Assembly: GCA_040752025.1 (NCBI GenBank)
Contig: JBFMFR010000082.1
Location: 1-15,753, forward strand
Length of the DNA: 15,753 nt
Origin: JBFMFR01 sp040752025
GTDB taxonomy: Bacteria; Chloroflexota; Anaerolineae; Anaerolineales; UBA4823
Reading direction: 5' to 3'
The translations under genes and the position numbers were made by a program. Under the pieces are notes generated by a model that was not told the DNA's origin, did no database searches, and saw only the letters and a program-made list of their open reading frames with translations. Below are positions 1-8,133 of the stretch, piece after piece (the first letter of the stretch is position 1; each line of letters begins with the position of its first letter).

Positions 1-110
1 TGTAAGCCATCATCTTTCCATTCCGCATTGATTTGATCGGTAACAGATTACGCAGAAGCATAACCCAATGGACAATATCTAGCAAGACCGAAAAAACACC
101 AGACAGTTAT
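1..110. other. left-edge sequence without an assignable gene
   Basis: This stretch follows the premature stop of the kinase fragment and does not continue its reading frame. Stops occur in two of the three minus frames. The third minus frame is open from about position 106 to the edge and contains a short hydrophobic stretch with an ATG at 59-61. That could be the start of a membrane protein running off the left end, but too little is present to say. No repeat or insertion-sequence end is evident. Confidence 0.15.
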
Positions 111-353
111 TTAATCCGCATTCCTAAGCACGTCCAGTTCGTATTGGATGTCTGGTAGAGAGCGCCAGCATGAACGGTACACTCGCAAGTAGTAGACCGC
201 GCCCTGGACGGTCTTGACCCGGTAGGTATCGTTGAAGCCGCCGCTGAAGAACTGGCAGGCTGCCATCTCGCCCACCCCGAAATCCGGCAGCACTTCGCGA
301 ACCAGGGCTTCAACCGACAATGTAGAGTAGGTAACCGGGTAGACTGCGTTCAT
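111..353 (-). pseudogene. truncated aminoglycoside phosphotransferase-like kinase, N-terminal fragment
   Basis: This 80-residue frame begins with ATG at 351-353 and ends at TAA at 111-113. It resembles the N-terminal lobe of APH/choline-kinase-like small-molecule kinases. A glycine-containing nucleotide loop (FFSGGFNDTYRV, residues 36-47) is followed by a beta-strand with YYLRVYR (54-60) and a helix with YELDVLR (71-77), where the conserved helix-C glutamate sits. Family members are usually about 300-350 residues and carry a C-terminal lobe with the catalytic HGD and metal-binding DxD motifs. None of that is present, and the sequence beyond the stop does not continue it in any frame, so this is most likely a broken gene rather than a working kinase. 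The start overlaps the stop of the upstream phosphatase by ATGA, with no Shine-Dalgarno of its own, which suggests the intact ancestor was translationally coupled to it. Confidence 0.65.
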
Positions 354-958
354 ACCAGCGCCAGCCAAAACACCGAGGCGAAAACCAGGCTTCCGATCAA
401 CACGCCGCCCAACACGTCCAGGATATAGTGCTGTTTGGCAAAGAGGGTCGATAGCGCGATCAAAATCGCCCAGACCAGGGCCAGGCTGCCCGCCACCGGG
501 CCGGCCCACAGGTAACTCGCTCCCACCGCCAGCACCGAAAAGGCCACGTGCATGCTGGGGAAGTTGCCGTAAGGCTTACAGATTTTTTGAAACAGCCCCA
601 GCGTCCATCCCGAAAACCCGTAGGCCGCCAGATCTTCGACCCGCTGCACCTGGCTGGGCAGCGCGGCATGGAGCGCAGTCGCAATCGCAGTCACCGCCGC
701 ATAGCCTCCCAGGATGGCCCAAAACAGCCTGGCTTCGGACAGGAGCACGAATGGCAGCACGACAAACACGTACGTGGAAAAATACACCAGGGCCATTTGC
801 GGCACAAAGGGAGTTTTATGATCCAGAGGGATGGATGAATCTAACCGCCGCCGCGGCGCGGCCTGGAACCGCTTGACCGTGAAAAATATGACCAGCCAAA
901 CTGCCACTGCCACAGCCAGAATTGTTAATCGAAAGGGTAATGAGAGAACCGTGTTCAA
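350..958 (-). CDS. PAP2-superfamily membrane phosphatase (Aur1/inositol-phosphotransferase-like)
   Basis: A 202-residue polytopic membrane protein with about five or six hydrophobic segments. The signature is FPSMH at 133-137 followed by KQHYILDVLGG at 175-185. This matches the C2 and C3 motifs of PAP2 enzymes in the form typical of the Aur1-like branch, so H137, H177 and D181 are the expected catalytic residues. Such proteins dephosphorylate lipid phosphates or transfer phospho-headgroups at the membrane; the substrate cannot be read from sequence. The start is TTG at 956-958, chosen because GGAG (966-969) lies 7 nt upstream and the upstream ATG at 969-971 hits a stop at once. It lies 63 nt downstream of the cation transporter on the same strand and overlaps the following kinase fragment by four bases. 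Confidence 0.85.
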   Translation of the reverse strand: MNTVLSLPFRLTILAVAVAVWLVIFFTVKRFQAAPRRRLDSSIPLDHKTPFVPQMALVYFSTYVFVVLPFVLLSEARLFWAILGGYAAVTAIATALHAALPSQVQRVEDLAAYGFSGWTLGLFQKICKPYGNFPSMHVAFSVLAVGASYLWAGPVAGSLALVWAILIALSTLFAKQHYILDVLGGVLIGSLVFASVFWLALV

Positions 959-965
959 TTTTTTG

Positions 966-969
966 CTCC
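966..969 (-). promoter_or_regulatory. ribosome binding site deciding a TTG start
   Basis: GGAG on the minus strand lies 7 nt before TTG at 956-958. It supports the unusual start codon of the PAP2 phosphatase. Confidence 0.6.
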
Positions 970-1021
970 ATTAAGATCTGCTATCAAAAATGGCAGATTC
1001 AAGCCAAACCCGCCCCCTGCT

Positions 1022-1933
1022 CTAAGCATCCCGATCCAGCGCAGCGTCATCCATCGAAAGCGGGTCTTCGATCGGCTCAATGTGGGTGACGATATTGGTA
1101 TTGGGGATAGCTTCAATGATTTGCTTTTCGATCTTCTCGGCCAGCTTATGACCACGCCGGACGGTCCAGTTTCCAGGCACCAGCAAATGCACCGCCAGGA
1201 AATTGCGCGCCGCCGCCTGGCGAGAACGCAGTGCATGGTATTTCACATCCTGGGATTGGTAAGAATCCAGGATCGACCGGACTGAGGCCAGTTGTTCTTG
1301 TGGCAAAGCCATGTCCAGCAAGGCACGGCCTGACCGAACCAGCATGCGATAACCGGTGAACAGGATATTCGCCGCCACCAGCATGGCGATGATCGGGTCC
1401 AGGCGCTCCAGGCCAGTGATCCACACCAGGGCCATACCGACCAGCACGCCGGCGGTGGTCCAAACGTCGGTCATCAGATGGCGGGCATCCGCTTCCAGAG
1501 TGATCGAGCCGTGGCGCTTGCCGGCTCGCAGCAAAACCAATGCTACGCCCAGGTTGACCAGAGAGGCGAGGACTGAGATTCCCAGACCCAGCCCGAGCTG
1601 CTCCAATGGCTGCGGGTTGAACAGGCGCGGCACGGCGCTGAAGATAATGCCCGCGGCAGCCAGCAGGATCATGCCGCCCTCGAAGCCGCTGGCAAAATAT
1701 TCCACCTTGGAATAGCCGAAGGTAAACTCATCATTCGCCGGGCGGGAAGCCAGGTTGAGCGCCAGCAAGGCCACAATCGCCGCTGCCAGGTTGACAGTTG
1801 ACTCAAGCGCATCGGAGAGCAGGCCGACCGAGCCCGTGAGGTAATACGCTGCTGCTTTCAAAGAAATCGTGATGATTGCGGCAGCAATGGACAACCAGGC
1901 ATAACGAGTAAGCGGGATGTCAGAATGCTTCAT
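1022..1933 (-). CDS. cation diffusion facilitator family metal transporter
   Basis: A 303-residue inner-membrane metal exporter, from ATG at 1931-1933. Membrane segments span roughly 12-200, and a cytoplasmic dimerisation domain follows from about 205 to 290. The second segment carries GLLSDALESTVN (38-48) and the fifth carries HLMTD (152-156), the HxxxD half of the transport site. By position, E. coli YiiP site residues H232, H248, H261, H283 and D285 correspond to H233, H249, H262, H284 and E286. Family members exchange Zn2+, Fe2+, Mn2+ or similar ions for protons. The metal cannot be assigned, because the second-segment site has E and S where YiiP has D. An ATG eight codons upstream (1957) is possible; neither start has a clear Shine-Dalgarno. 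The PAP2 gene follows 63 nt downstream, so the two are probably cotranscribed. Confidence 0.93.
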   Translation of the reverse strand: MKHSDIPLTRYAWLSIAAAIITISLKAAAYYLTGSVGLLSDALESTVNLAAAIVALLALNLASRPANDEFTFGYSKVEYFASGFEGGMILLAAAGIIFSAVPRLFNPQPLEQLGLGLGISVLASLVNLGVALVLLRAGKRHGSITLEADARHLMTDVWTTAGVLVGMALVWITGLERLDPIIAMLVAANILFTGYRMLVRSGRALLDMALPQEQLASVRSILDSYQSQDVKYHALRSRQAAARNFLAVHLLVPGNWTVRRGHKLAEKIEKQIIEAIPNTNIVTHIEPIEDPLSMDDAALDRDA

Positions 1934-1978
1934 ATGAGAAGCAATTTTACACCACATTGCAATTCGAATGTTAAATTC

Positions 1979-2010
1979 ACCATCGCCGCCGGGCGTCCGG
2001 CGGCGATGGT
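1979..2010 (-). terminator. strong hairpin downstream of the serine hydrolase
   Basis: A perfect 14-bp inverted repeat (ACCATCGCCGCCGG at 1979-1992, its complement at 1997-2010) encloses a 4-nt loop. It lies 33 nt past the serine-hydrolase stop. On the minus strand it is followed by GAATTTAACATT, a weak U-tract, so it is a probable but not textbook intrinsic terminator. It also lies about 45 nt before the cation transporter start and could attenuate readthrough into that gene. Confidence 0.7.
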
Positions 2011-2043
2011 TCTCAACCCCAAGCTATCTTCAAAAAACTCGAT

Positions 2044-3750
2044 TTACTTGGACACCCAGGCATCCTCATAAGCGTTCTTCAGGGCAGTACACTGGTAAAC
2101 CGGGTAGTTGCCGGCTTTGACCGAATTGATCAAAAGCACCGCCTGGATATCGTTCGGGTAGCTCTGGATGCAGGTGTCGATCCCACCGTTTGACATGTCC
2201 AAATCGCCGCCGTGGCTGTAGTAAGTGCCGAAAGCGCCGCTGGCCCAACCCCAAACGTCCGGAGGATTCCAACCCAGGAAACCGAAGTTCATCGTCGCGC
2301 GGGTCTGGGGTGAGAGGATAGCGTTGTCATAGCGCAGATAAGCCAGGAACTGCGCCAGTTGGCGAGCCGAGAAATACCAGCCGCCGCCGCCAGCGATCAG
2401 TGTCCAGTTGCCGAAAGCATAGCCGGGCGTGGCGTAATCGTGGGGGAACTTATAAGCCAGCAATTGATATTGTTGCTGCGGGAACAACTGCGGGCTGCTG
2501 GCGCAGGCCGGATCGGTCAGGCCCATGGGGCGCAGCACTTCACAGCGTACAATCAGGCTGTAAGTAGCAGCAATGCCTTCATCGGTGTACGGCTGGCAGT
2601 CAGCGCAGGGCGGTTCGACGATCATCGGTATGAGAATGCGGAACATAGCCAGATTGGCATTCTGGTAGACGTAGATGCCTTTGTCGGCCGGCTGGATGCC
2701 CTGGGCAATGTAGTTGCGCAGGGAATTGAAATCGTAGGCGCCGTTCTGGTTGCCACCCAGGCCGCTCTTGTGGGTAAACAGGTCGCGGAAGGTCAGGTTG
2801 GCGATCCCAGCCCCCTGGACCCAATCTGCCGGCAGGTAAGGCGAGATCGAAGCATCTACAGAGATGTTCTTCTCCTGCATGATCTTGAGCGCCGTGGCGG
2901 TGGTGATGATCTTACTCACCGAAGCGATGTTGTATTCCGAATACTCGTTGTTGGCCGGCGCGACCATATCCGGAAGAAAGCGGGTGGTGTTATAGCCGCC
3001 GGCCCGTTTGAGCTGGCCCTTGAAATTGATGGCGTAAGCGAAGCCCATCGTCTGAGGCATGAAGGTGTCGCGGATGTTCTGTTCAAACCGGTTGATGTCG
3101 AACACCAGGTAATTGGTAGTAAAGAGCATATCGCCGAAGAGTTTGACCGCCGGCCCGTACTGGCCCTGCCCTACTTTTAGATCACCCTGGGCCAGGAATC
3201 TCTGGGCCTTGATGATCACCAGACGATCCACACCTGCAGCAGCAGCGCGGTCTAAAATGCCAACTGCGACCATGCGAGCAGCCTGCGCCAGGGTTTCCTG
3301 CTGGCGTTGGAGTTCGTCCGACATAGCACGGTCGGAGACGAAACGCCGGGCTAGACCCAGCATCCTGACCGATTTCTGGATTTCATCCAGCATCTTTTTC
3401 AGATCAGCATTGAGGCTGATAAAGTGCTCAAGCGCCGCCTGAGCTTGGCGCCTGGACTGGGAAATCATCTCCTGGACATTGCGCGGCAGTTCCCGGCTCT
3501 GCTCGAAGTTCTCTAATTCTGAGATTGCGCTGGTCAACACTGTGTATGGATTGTGCTGGGGGCCATCGTAAGGAGGGGGGAGCAAAGCAGCCTGCTCATC
3601 CTGCGGGCGGGTAGGTCCGCCAGCCTGGTCCAACGCCGGGCGTTTGACGCTCTGAAACGGACTTGGCCGGAAAGCAGTGGTAAAGGTCGATAGAACTACG
3701 AGAAGTGAAAATACTACCGATAAACGAGAGAAACGGGTTTTCTTGAACAT
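2044..3750 (-). CDS. secreted beta-lactamase-fold serine hydrolase (class C / esterase-like)
   Basis: A 568-residue protein. The start is ATG at 3748-3750 because GGAGG (3756-3760) sits 5 nt upstream, inside the longer candidate beginning at 3762. Residues 1-27 form a basic then hydrophobic signal or anchor segment. Residues about 65-225 are predicted helical, with a TPR-like stretch near 185-210. The hydrolase domain follows: SVSK at 277-280 (SxxK nucleophile S277, base K280), HKSGL at 327-331, YQN at 362-364 (YxN) and HGG at 513-515, which replaces the KTG box of penicillin-binding proteins, as in EstB-like esterases and class C relatives. Six cysteines (382, 385, 403, 416, 527, 554) all lie in the catalytic domain and could form disulfides, consistent with export. 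Possible substrates are peptidoglycan peptides, esters or D-amino-acid peptides; the sequence does not decide. It appears monocistronic. Confidence 0.87.
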   Translation of the reverse strand: MFKKTRFSRLSVVFSLLVVLSTFTTAFRPSPFQSVKRPALDQAGGPTRPQDEQAALLPPPYDGPQHNPYTVLTSAISELENFEQSRELPRNVQEMISQSRRQAQAALEHFISLNADLKKMLDEIQKSVRMLGLARRFVSDRAMSDELQRQQETLAQAARMVAVGILDRAAAAGVDRLVIIKAQRFLAQGDLKVGQGQYGPAVKLFGDMLFTTNYLVFDINRFEQNIRDTFMPQTMGFAYAINFKGQLKRAGGYNTTRFLPDMVAPANNEYSEYNIASVSKIITTATALKIMQEKNISVDASISPYLPADWVQGAGIANLTFRDLFTHKSGLGGNQNGAYDFNSLRNYIAQGIQPADKGIYVYQNANLAMFRILIPMIVEPPCADCQPYTDEGIAATYSLIVRCEVLRPMGLTDPACASSPQLFPQQQYQLLAYKFPHDYATPGYAFGNWTLIAGGGGWYFSARQLAQFLAYLRYDNAILSPQTRATMNFGFLGWNPPDVWGWASGAFGTYYSHGGDLDMSNGGIDTCIQSYPNDIQAVLLINSVKAGNYPVYQCTALKNAYEDAWVSK

Positions 3751-3755
3751 TGTAG

Positions 3756-3760
3756 CCTCC
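3756..3760 (-). promoter_or_regulatory. ribosome binding site of the serine hydrolase
   Basis: GGAGG on the minus strand lies 5 nt before ATG at 3748-3750. It lies inside the alternative longer frame and so argues for the shorter start. Confidence 0.8.
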
Positions 3761-3800
3761 ATACTGAAATAACTAAGATGTCTACATTCTACAGAGGCCG

Positions 3801-3837
3801 CGTTAAATTAACGATAAATATTACCCAAAAACGTCAA
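3801..3837 (-). promoter_or_regulatory. possible promoter and palindromic site upstream of the serine hydrolase
   Basis: On the minus strand TTGACG (3832-3837) resembles a -35 box, with TATCGT 15 nt later as a weak -10. Just downstream is a perfect palindrome, CGTTAAATTAACG (3801-3813). The promoter is only fair. The palindrome is positioned where a repressor could bind. The 9-mer TAACGATAA occurs at 3809-3817 and again at 3893-3901. Confidence 0.3.
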
Positions 3838-3883
3838 AATAGTTAAGTATTCAATTAGGAAATCCGGGAATTCATAAATGTTG

Positions 3884-6838
3884 TCAGAGCCCTAACGATA
3901 ACCCAAATGTCAAAACCTCTGCCAGAGTCATCGCCGCTCCCCTTTCCCAGGCTATCTGGTAAACTGGCGCTTCGAGATTTGCTCGCAGCTCGGCCAGGAT
4001 ATTTTGTGCGGACTGATAATCCGGATTGGGATGCGGGTACATGTGGATGCCTTCCCGCTGCACCGCCACCGCCGCAAAAAGAACCACCGCTTCTACAGCG
4101 GTTCCATGCCGGGCAGTGACTTTTGCCAGACCTTCCAGGCAGGCAAGCACGTTGCCACGGTCATCTTGCTCCCCGAATTCCCTCAGCGCAGACTGCAAAT
4201 GCCGGATGGCTTCCGGGAAGTGCTCCAAAGCCAGGAGCGTCATGCCCATGCCCCAATCGTTCAAAGCCACGCCATTTCTGGATTTTTGCAACTCGAAAGC
4301 TGCCTGGCTTTCCCGGTATTGCGCCAGCGCATCCTGAAGATCTCCCCTGAAACGGGCAACGTCGCCCAGGTTATGCCGCGCCCCGGCCAGCATATAATGT
4401 TCGCCCATCGAACTGGCCAGGTTGATACATTCATGCAAAGCCTGCTCTGCCTGGGAATAAGCCCCCAAATTGGTATGTAAAAGCCCCAGGTTATTGAGCA
4501 CGAAACCGGCCATGTACAGATCGCCAGATTGTTTCGAAACCGCCAGGCCTTCCTGGAAATACCGGTTGGCCCGTTGGGCATCCCCTTGATCGCTCGCCAA
4601 TACCCCCAGGTTATTCAACGAAAAAGCAACACCTTGCGCATCGCCAACCTCCCGGAACAGCGCCAGCGCCCGCTGGTGATATTCGCCGGCATGCTGGAAC
4701 TCTGCCAATCGCCAGGTCAGGGTGCCCGCGCCGCTGTAAGCCCTGGCGAGGATCGCAGGCGAGCTATCCTCAGGAGCCGCTTGCAAGCTGCGGCGCAGCC
4801 ACATCGCTCCCTCCTGGTAAGCGCCGTGGAAATCCCATAAAGGCGAAAGCGCGGCAGTCATGCGCAGGGCTTTGTCTGGCCGGTGCTGTAAGGCAGTTTC
4901 GAGCGCCGTGCGCATGTTGTCCGGCTCACTTTCCAACCAGGAAGCGAATTCAGGGTTGCCCCCCTGGCCGAGCAACTGGTACTCGGCCATCTCTGCCAGC
5001 TTGAGGTAATGGTCCACATGGCGGTCGCGCAGCCTGGGCAGCTCCGCCGCGGCCTCCAGGCGATGCAGCGCATACGTGCGCAGAGTTTCTAGCAGGTGGA
5101 ACCTCCTAAGGCCATCCTGGTGTTCGACAGCCACCAGAGATTTATCGATCAGGCGGGCTAGCAACCCCAGCGCATCCGGGGTGTCACACACCGCCTCAAC
5201 ATCTTCCAACTTGAAAACACCTGCAAACACCCCTAACTGGCAGAACAGAGCCTGCTCTTCAAGGCTGAGCAGGTCATAGCTCCAGTCGATCAGACTTTGC
5301 AGGGTTTGCTGGTGAGGCAGGGCCGCGCGGTTGCTGCCCACCAGCAGGTTGAAGCGGTCTTTGAGGCGTTCGGCGATCTGCTGAGCAGACATCAATCGCA
5401 CCCGGGCAGCGGCCAGTTCGAGCGCCAGCGGGATGCCATCCAGGCGCAGGCAGATCTCACGCACTGCGGCACAGTTATGCGGCGTAAGCCTGAAATCTGC
5501 CTGCACATTCCGGGCGCGCTCCACGAAAAGCTGCACGCTTTCCACTTCACTCAACCCATCCAGATCATTCGGGTCCAGGTCGAGCGGCAGGGGCATGGGA
5601 GATATCTGATAGAGGCTTTCACCTGCCAAACCCAACGGCTCGCGGCTGGTTGCCAGGATCTTTATGTGCGGACAGCGAGAAAGTAATTGGTATGCAATGT
5701 GAGCGACAGGCGCGACCATGTGATCGCAGTTATCCAGGATCAGCAAAACTTGCCGGTTGTTCAGATATTCGACCAGCGTTTCCAGGATGGGCTCGGGTGG
5801 GTTTTCTCTCACGCCCAACGCACGCGCCAGCGCGCCAGCCACTTGTTTAGCCTGGTTGAGCGTTGCCAACTCGACCCACCAGACGCCCCCAGAGAAGGCC
5901 TCTAACAGGCACCTGCCGGCCTGGATCGCCAGGCGTGACTTGCCGCTGCCCGCCGGTCCGCTGAGAGTCAGCAGGCGCAGCAGGTGGCCCGCGCTGGCAG
6001 AGCCGGGTCCCAGGTAGTCGCAAATGTGTGCGATTTCCTTCTGGCGGCCGATGAAGCTGGTCAGAGGGCTGGGCAAATTATTGAGCACCGCGCCAGATGC
6101 TGACTTCGTCTCCGGGAAACGCTGGACGCGTTCGAACAGAGCTTCGGTCTCAGGCGATGGCGCAACGCCCACCTGCTCCAACAATGCCTGGCGGCAGCGC
6201 TGGTATTGGCGCAGCGCGGCTGTGCGGTCCCCGGCCAGGTGGTAACTGAGCATCAGGTGCTGGTGAGCGCTTTCGTTAGCTGGATCAACTTGCAGCGCTT
6301 TTTGAGCCATTCCGATAGCGCCAGCGTAATTGCTTTGCGAGTGCAGGTGCCGGGTAAATTGCAGCAGGGTCTCAAGGTAGCGAGACTGCAAGAATTGGCG
6401 TTCTTCGAGAGCCCAGTCATCATAATGCTCTGCCATGAAGTCCCCCTGGTACAATCGAATGGCAGCTTCCAGGTCAGCAGGAGTCCGCAAGGTTAGCTGT
6501 TCCTGGAAGACGACTGCATCCACCCAAAGCTCAGCCGAACGAGACAACTGCACACTCGCCCGGTCGCTGCTCAGAAAGCGCCCATCCAGGCATTTCCGCA
6601 AGGCGTTCAGCGCCACCCGTAAGGAGCGCCGCGCCGCCTGGTCACCGGCATCGCCCCAGAAAAGGGAGGCCAAGCGCTCGCGGCTGTGCTCCCCAGGCTG
6701 AACGGCCAGGAACGCCAACAGAGCTTCTGTCTTACGCGTTGGTAGCTGAACGGGAGCGCCAGCACGTACCAGGCGAACTTTTCCAAACAGATAGAGCTGC
6801 CAATCTGCAGAGGGCGTGGGTTGGAGAGAACTATCCAT
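3884..6838 (-). CDS. SARP/BTAD-family transcriptional regulator with STAND ATPase and TPR domains
   Basis: A 984-residue cytoplasmic signalling regulator. Residues about 14-105 form an OmpR-like winged helix (LPTRKTEALLAFLAV, then RRSLRVALNALRK). Residues about 110-240 form the bacterial transcriptional activator domain, ending in a TPR-like region. An NB-ARC-like ATPase follows, with Walker A GPAGSGKS (294-301), Walker B VLLILDNCD (364-372), ATSREPLG (396-403) and DGIPLALELAA (467-477). The region about 620-960 consists of TPR repeats, such as the units around FSLNNLGVLA. In AfsR and other STAND proteins the TPR part senses a ligand or partner and nucleotide exchange triggers oligomerisation and transcription activation. 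The gene follows the MFS gene by 56 nt on the same strand, so the CoA-transferase/MFS genes are its most obvious targets, though this is inference. ATG at 6836-6838 has no clear Shine-Dalgarno. Confidence 0.92.
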   Translation of the reverse strand: MDSSLQPTPSADWQLYLFGKVRLVRAGAPVQLPTRKTEALLAFLAVQPGEHSRERLASLFWGDAGDQAARRSLRVALNALRKCLDGRFLSSDRASVQLSRSAELWVDAVVFQEQLTLRTPADLEAAIRLYQGDFMAEHYDDWALEERQFLQSRYLETLLQFTRHLHSQSNYAGAIGMAQKALQVDPANESAHQHLMLSYHLAGDRTAALRQYQRCRQALLEQVGVAPSPETEALFERVQRFPETKSASGAVLNNLPSPLTSFIGRQKEIAHICDYLGPGSASAGHLLRLLTLSGPAGSGKSRLAIQAGRCLLEAFSGGVWWVELATLNQAKQVAGALARALGVRENPPEPILETLVEYLNNRQVLLILDNCDHMVAPVAHIAYQLLSRCPHIKILATSREPLGLAGESLYQISPMPLPLDLDPNDLDGLSEVESVQLFVERARNVQADFRLTPHNCAAVREICLRLDGIPLALELAAARVRLMSAQQIAERLKDRFNLLVGSNRAALPHQQTLQSLIDWSYDLLSLEEQALFCQLGVFAGVFKLEDVEAVCDTPDALGLLARLIDKSLVAVEHQDGLRRFHLLETLRTYALHRLEAAAELPRLRDRHVDHYLKLAEMAEYQLLGQGGNPEFASWLESEPDNMRTALETALQHRPDKALRMTAALSPLWDFHGAYQEGAMWLRRSLQAAPEDSSPAILARAYSGAGTLTWRLAEFQHAGEYHQRALALFREVGDAQGVAFSLNNLGVLASDQGDAQRANRYFQEGLAVSKQSGDLYMAGFVLNNLGLLHTNLGAYSQAEQALHECINLASSMGEHYMLAGARHNLGDVARFRGDLQDALAQYRESQAAFELQKSRNGVALNDWGMGMTLLALEHFPEAIRHLQSALREFGEQDDRGNVLACLEGLAKVTARHGTAVEAVVLFAAVAVQREGIHMYPHPNPDYQSAQNILAELRANLEAPVYQIAWERGAAMTLAEVLTFGLSLGL

Positions 6839-6844
6839 GCTGTG

Positions 6845-6898
6845 TGGTTGACAATTTCAAGGCTTCCGGGTAATTGTACCCCACAACCAGGCAGTCAA
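6845..6898 (-). promoter_or_regulatory. candidate promoter with bipartite inverted repeat before the SARP regulator
   Basis: On the minus strand TTGACT (6893-6898) and TACAAT (6873-6878) are separated by 14 nt, short for a sigma-70 promoter. An interrupted inverted repeat overlaps the -10 box. Plus-strand TGGTTG-ACAATT (6845-6856) matches AATTGT (6872-6877) and, after a 6-nt gap, CAACCA (6884-6889). This could be an operator for autoregulation. Confidence 0.3.
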
Positions 6899-8103
6899 AA
6901 ACCGAAGGCCGGCAATCCAGGAACCTCTTTTTTGACCCGGGTCAGGCAAATCATCCCCGCAAAAGCCAAAGCAGCCCAAAAGGCAAAGGGCGCGCCAGGC
7001 CAGAGGATCGCCAGGCTGTTGCCGATCGGCGAAGCCAGAACGCTGCCGATGCCGCTGAGCCCCAGGGTGAAACCAATGGCGGTTCCAGCATAGGTTGGAC
7101 CAACTCCTTCTGTTTCGATGACCATGGTCAAGAAAATGGCCATCATGCCATCGCGCACAAAGCCAGCCATCAGCACTGCCAGCCAGATCAGCCCACCCCT
7201 GGCAAAGCTCAACAACCCTGCCCCCGCCACCACCATCAGAACAACGACCAACAATAAACGCTTACGCGCCCCCAGGCGATCGGACCAGAAGGCAATCGGC
7301 AGAGCGAAAATCATGCTGGAGGTATGAAATGCAGACAATGCTCCATCCGCATGGAGAGGGTTCCATCCAAGGCCGCGCAGGTAGAGAGGCAAATAGCCGA
7401 GCAACCCTTGAATCGCTCCGCCGACGCCGAACAACATCAATCCAAGCAGCAAGATATTTTTCAGCCGGACCACGTGTAGAACTGCGGAGCGCATCGAAAG
7501 AGATTGGCCAGATGGTTGAGGACACTCAGGGGCAGCCGGCGCAAAAAGCCAGAGGATGCTCAGCGATGCTCCGGTCAATCCATAAACGAACAGAACATTG
7601 CGCCACCCGCCCAGCAGCGGCGAAAAGGTCGTGGCGCTGAACAAGGAGCCGAGCAAGAAACCGAGCGCCATGCCCATTGAAATCAAGCCATTGGCCAGTC
7701 CGAGCTGGCGCGCCGGGAACCACTGCCCGGCGATTTTTACGCCATTCATCGTGACGAAGGGGAGAACTATGCCACATAAAACCACCACAACGGTCATGGA
7801 GGCAAAACCGGAGGCCAGACCGCGCCCGGCTCCCAACAAACCTGCCAGCAGACTGCCGATAATCAGCACCCGTTTGGAACCGAATTTATCGCCAATCACC
7901 CCGCCAAGCAGGCTGGTGATAATGGCCGGTAGAGAGCCTATGCCCCAGACAACTCCCACCTGAACGAGGTTTAATCCCAGGTCCTGTGAAATTTCTTTAG
8001 CCATCACCGACATTCCCATCGACGGCATGGCAATAATCAGCAGGTTCGTCAGGATCACCAGGGCCAAAATACGCCACCTGGAATTGTCTGGTTGGTTGAT
8101 CAT
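6895..8103 (-). CDS. major facilitator superfamily transporter (NarK/CynX-like)
   Basis: A 402-residue inner-membrane carrier with about 12 hydrophobic helices. The MFS motif A loop GGVIGDKFGSKR occurs at 67-78 between helices 2 and 3, with a second, weaker loop (SDRLGARKR) near 264-272 after helix 8. The stretch WFPARQLGLANGL near 128-140 is typical of the nitrate/nitrite and cyanate permease-like branch, which also contains organic-anion carriers. It starts 30 nt downstream of the CoA-transferase beta subunit, so the most economical reading is uptake or exchange of the carboxylate those enzymes activate. That is contextual inference, since substrate specificity is not readable here. No strong Shine-Dalgarno is visible before ATG at 8101-8103. 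The regulator gene follows after 56 nt. Confidence 0.9.
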   Translation of the reverse strand: MINQPDNSRWRILALVILTNLLIIAMPSMGMSVMAKEISQDLGLNLVQVGVVWGIGSLPAIITSLLGGVIGDKFGSKRVLIIGSLLAGLLGAGRGLASGFASMTVVVVLCGIVLPFVTMNGVKIAGQWFPARQLGLANGLISMGMALGFLLGSLFSATTFSPLLGGWRNVLFVYGLTGASLSILWLFAPAAPECPQPSGQSLSMRSAVLHVVRLKNILLLGLMLFGVGGAIQGLLGYLPLYLRGLGWNPLHADGALSAFHTSSMIFALPIAFWSDRLGARKRLLLVVVLMVVAGAGLLSFARGGLIWLAVLMAGFVRDGMMAIFLTMVIETEGVGPTYAGTAIGFTLGLSGIGSVLASPIGNSLAILWPGAPFAFWAALAFAGMICLTRVKKEVPGLPAFGF

Positions 8104-8133
8104 GGTTGTTTTGTTGTCCCAGACCAGAGGGCA

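Noticed and set aside
2359..3180. A 273-codon plus-strand open frame antisense to the serine hydrolase
   Set aside because: It lies wholly within a gene that has a full set of catalytic motifs on the other strand. Its translation shows no domain or ribosome binding site, as expected of a shadow frame in GC-rich coding DNA.
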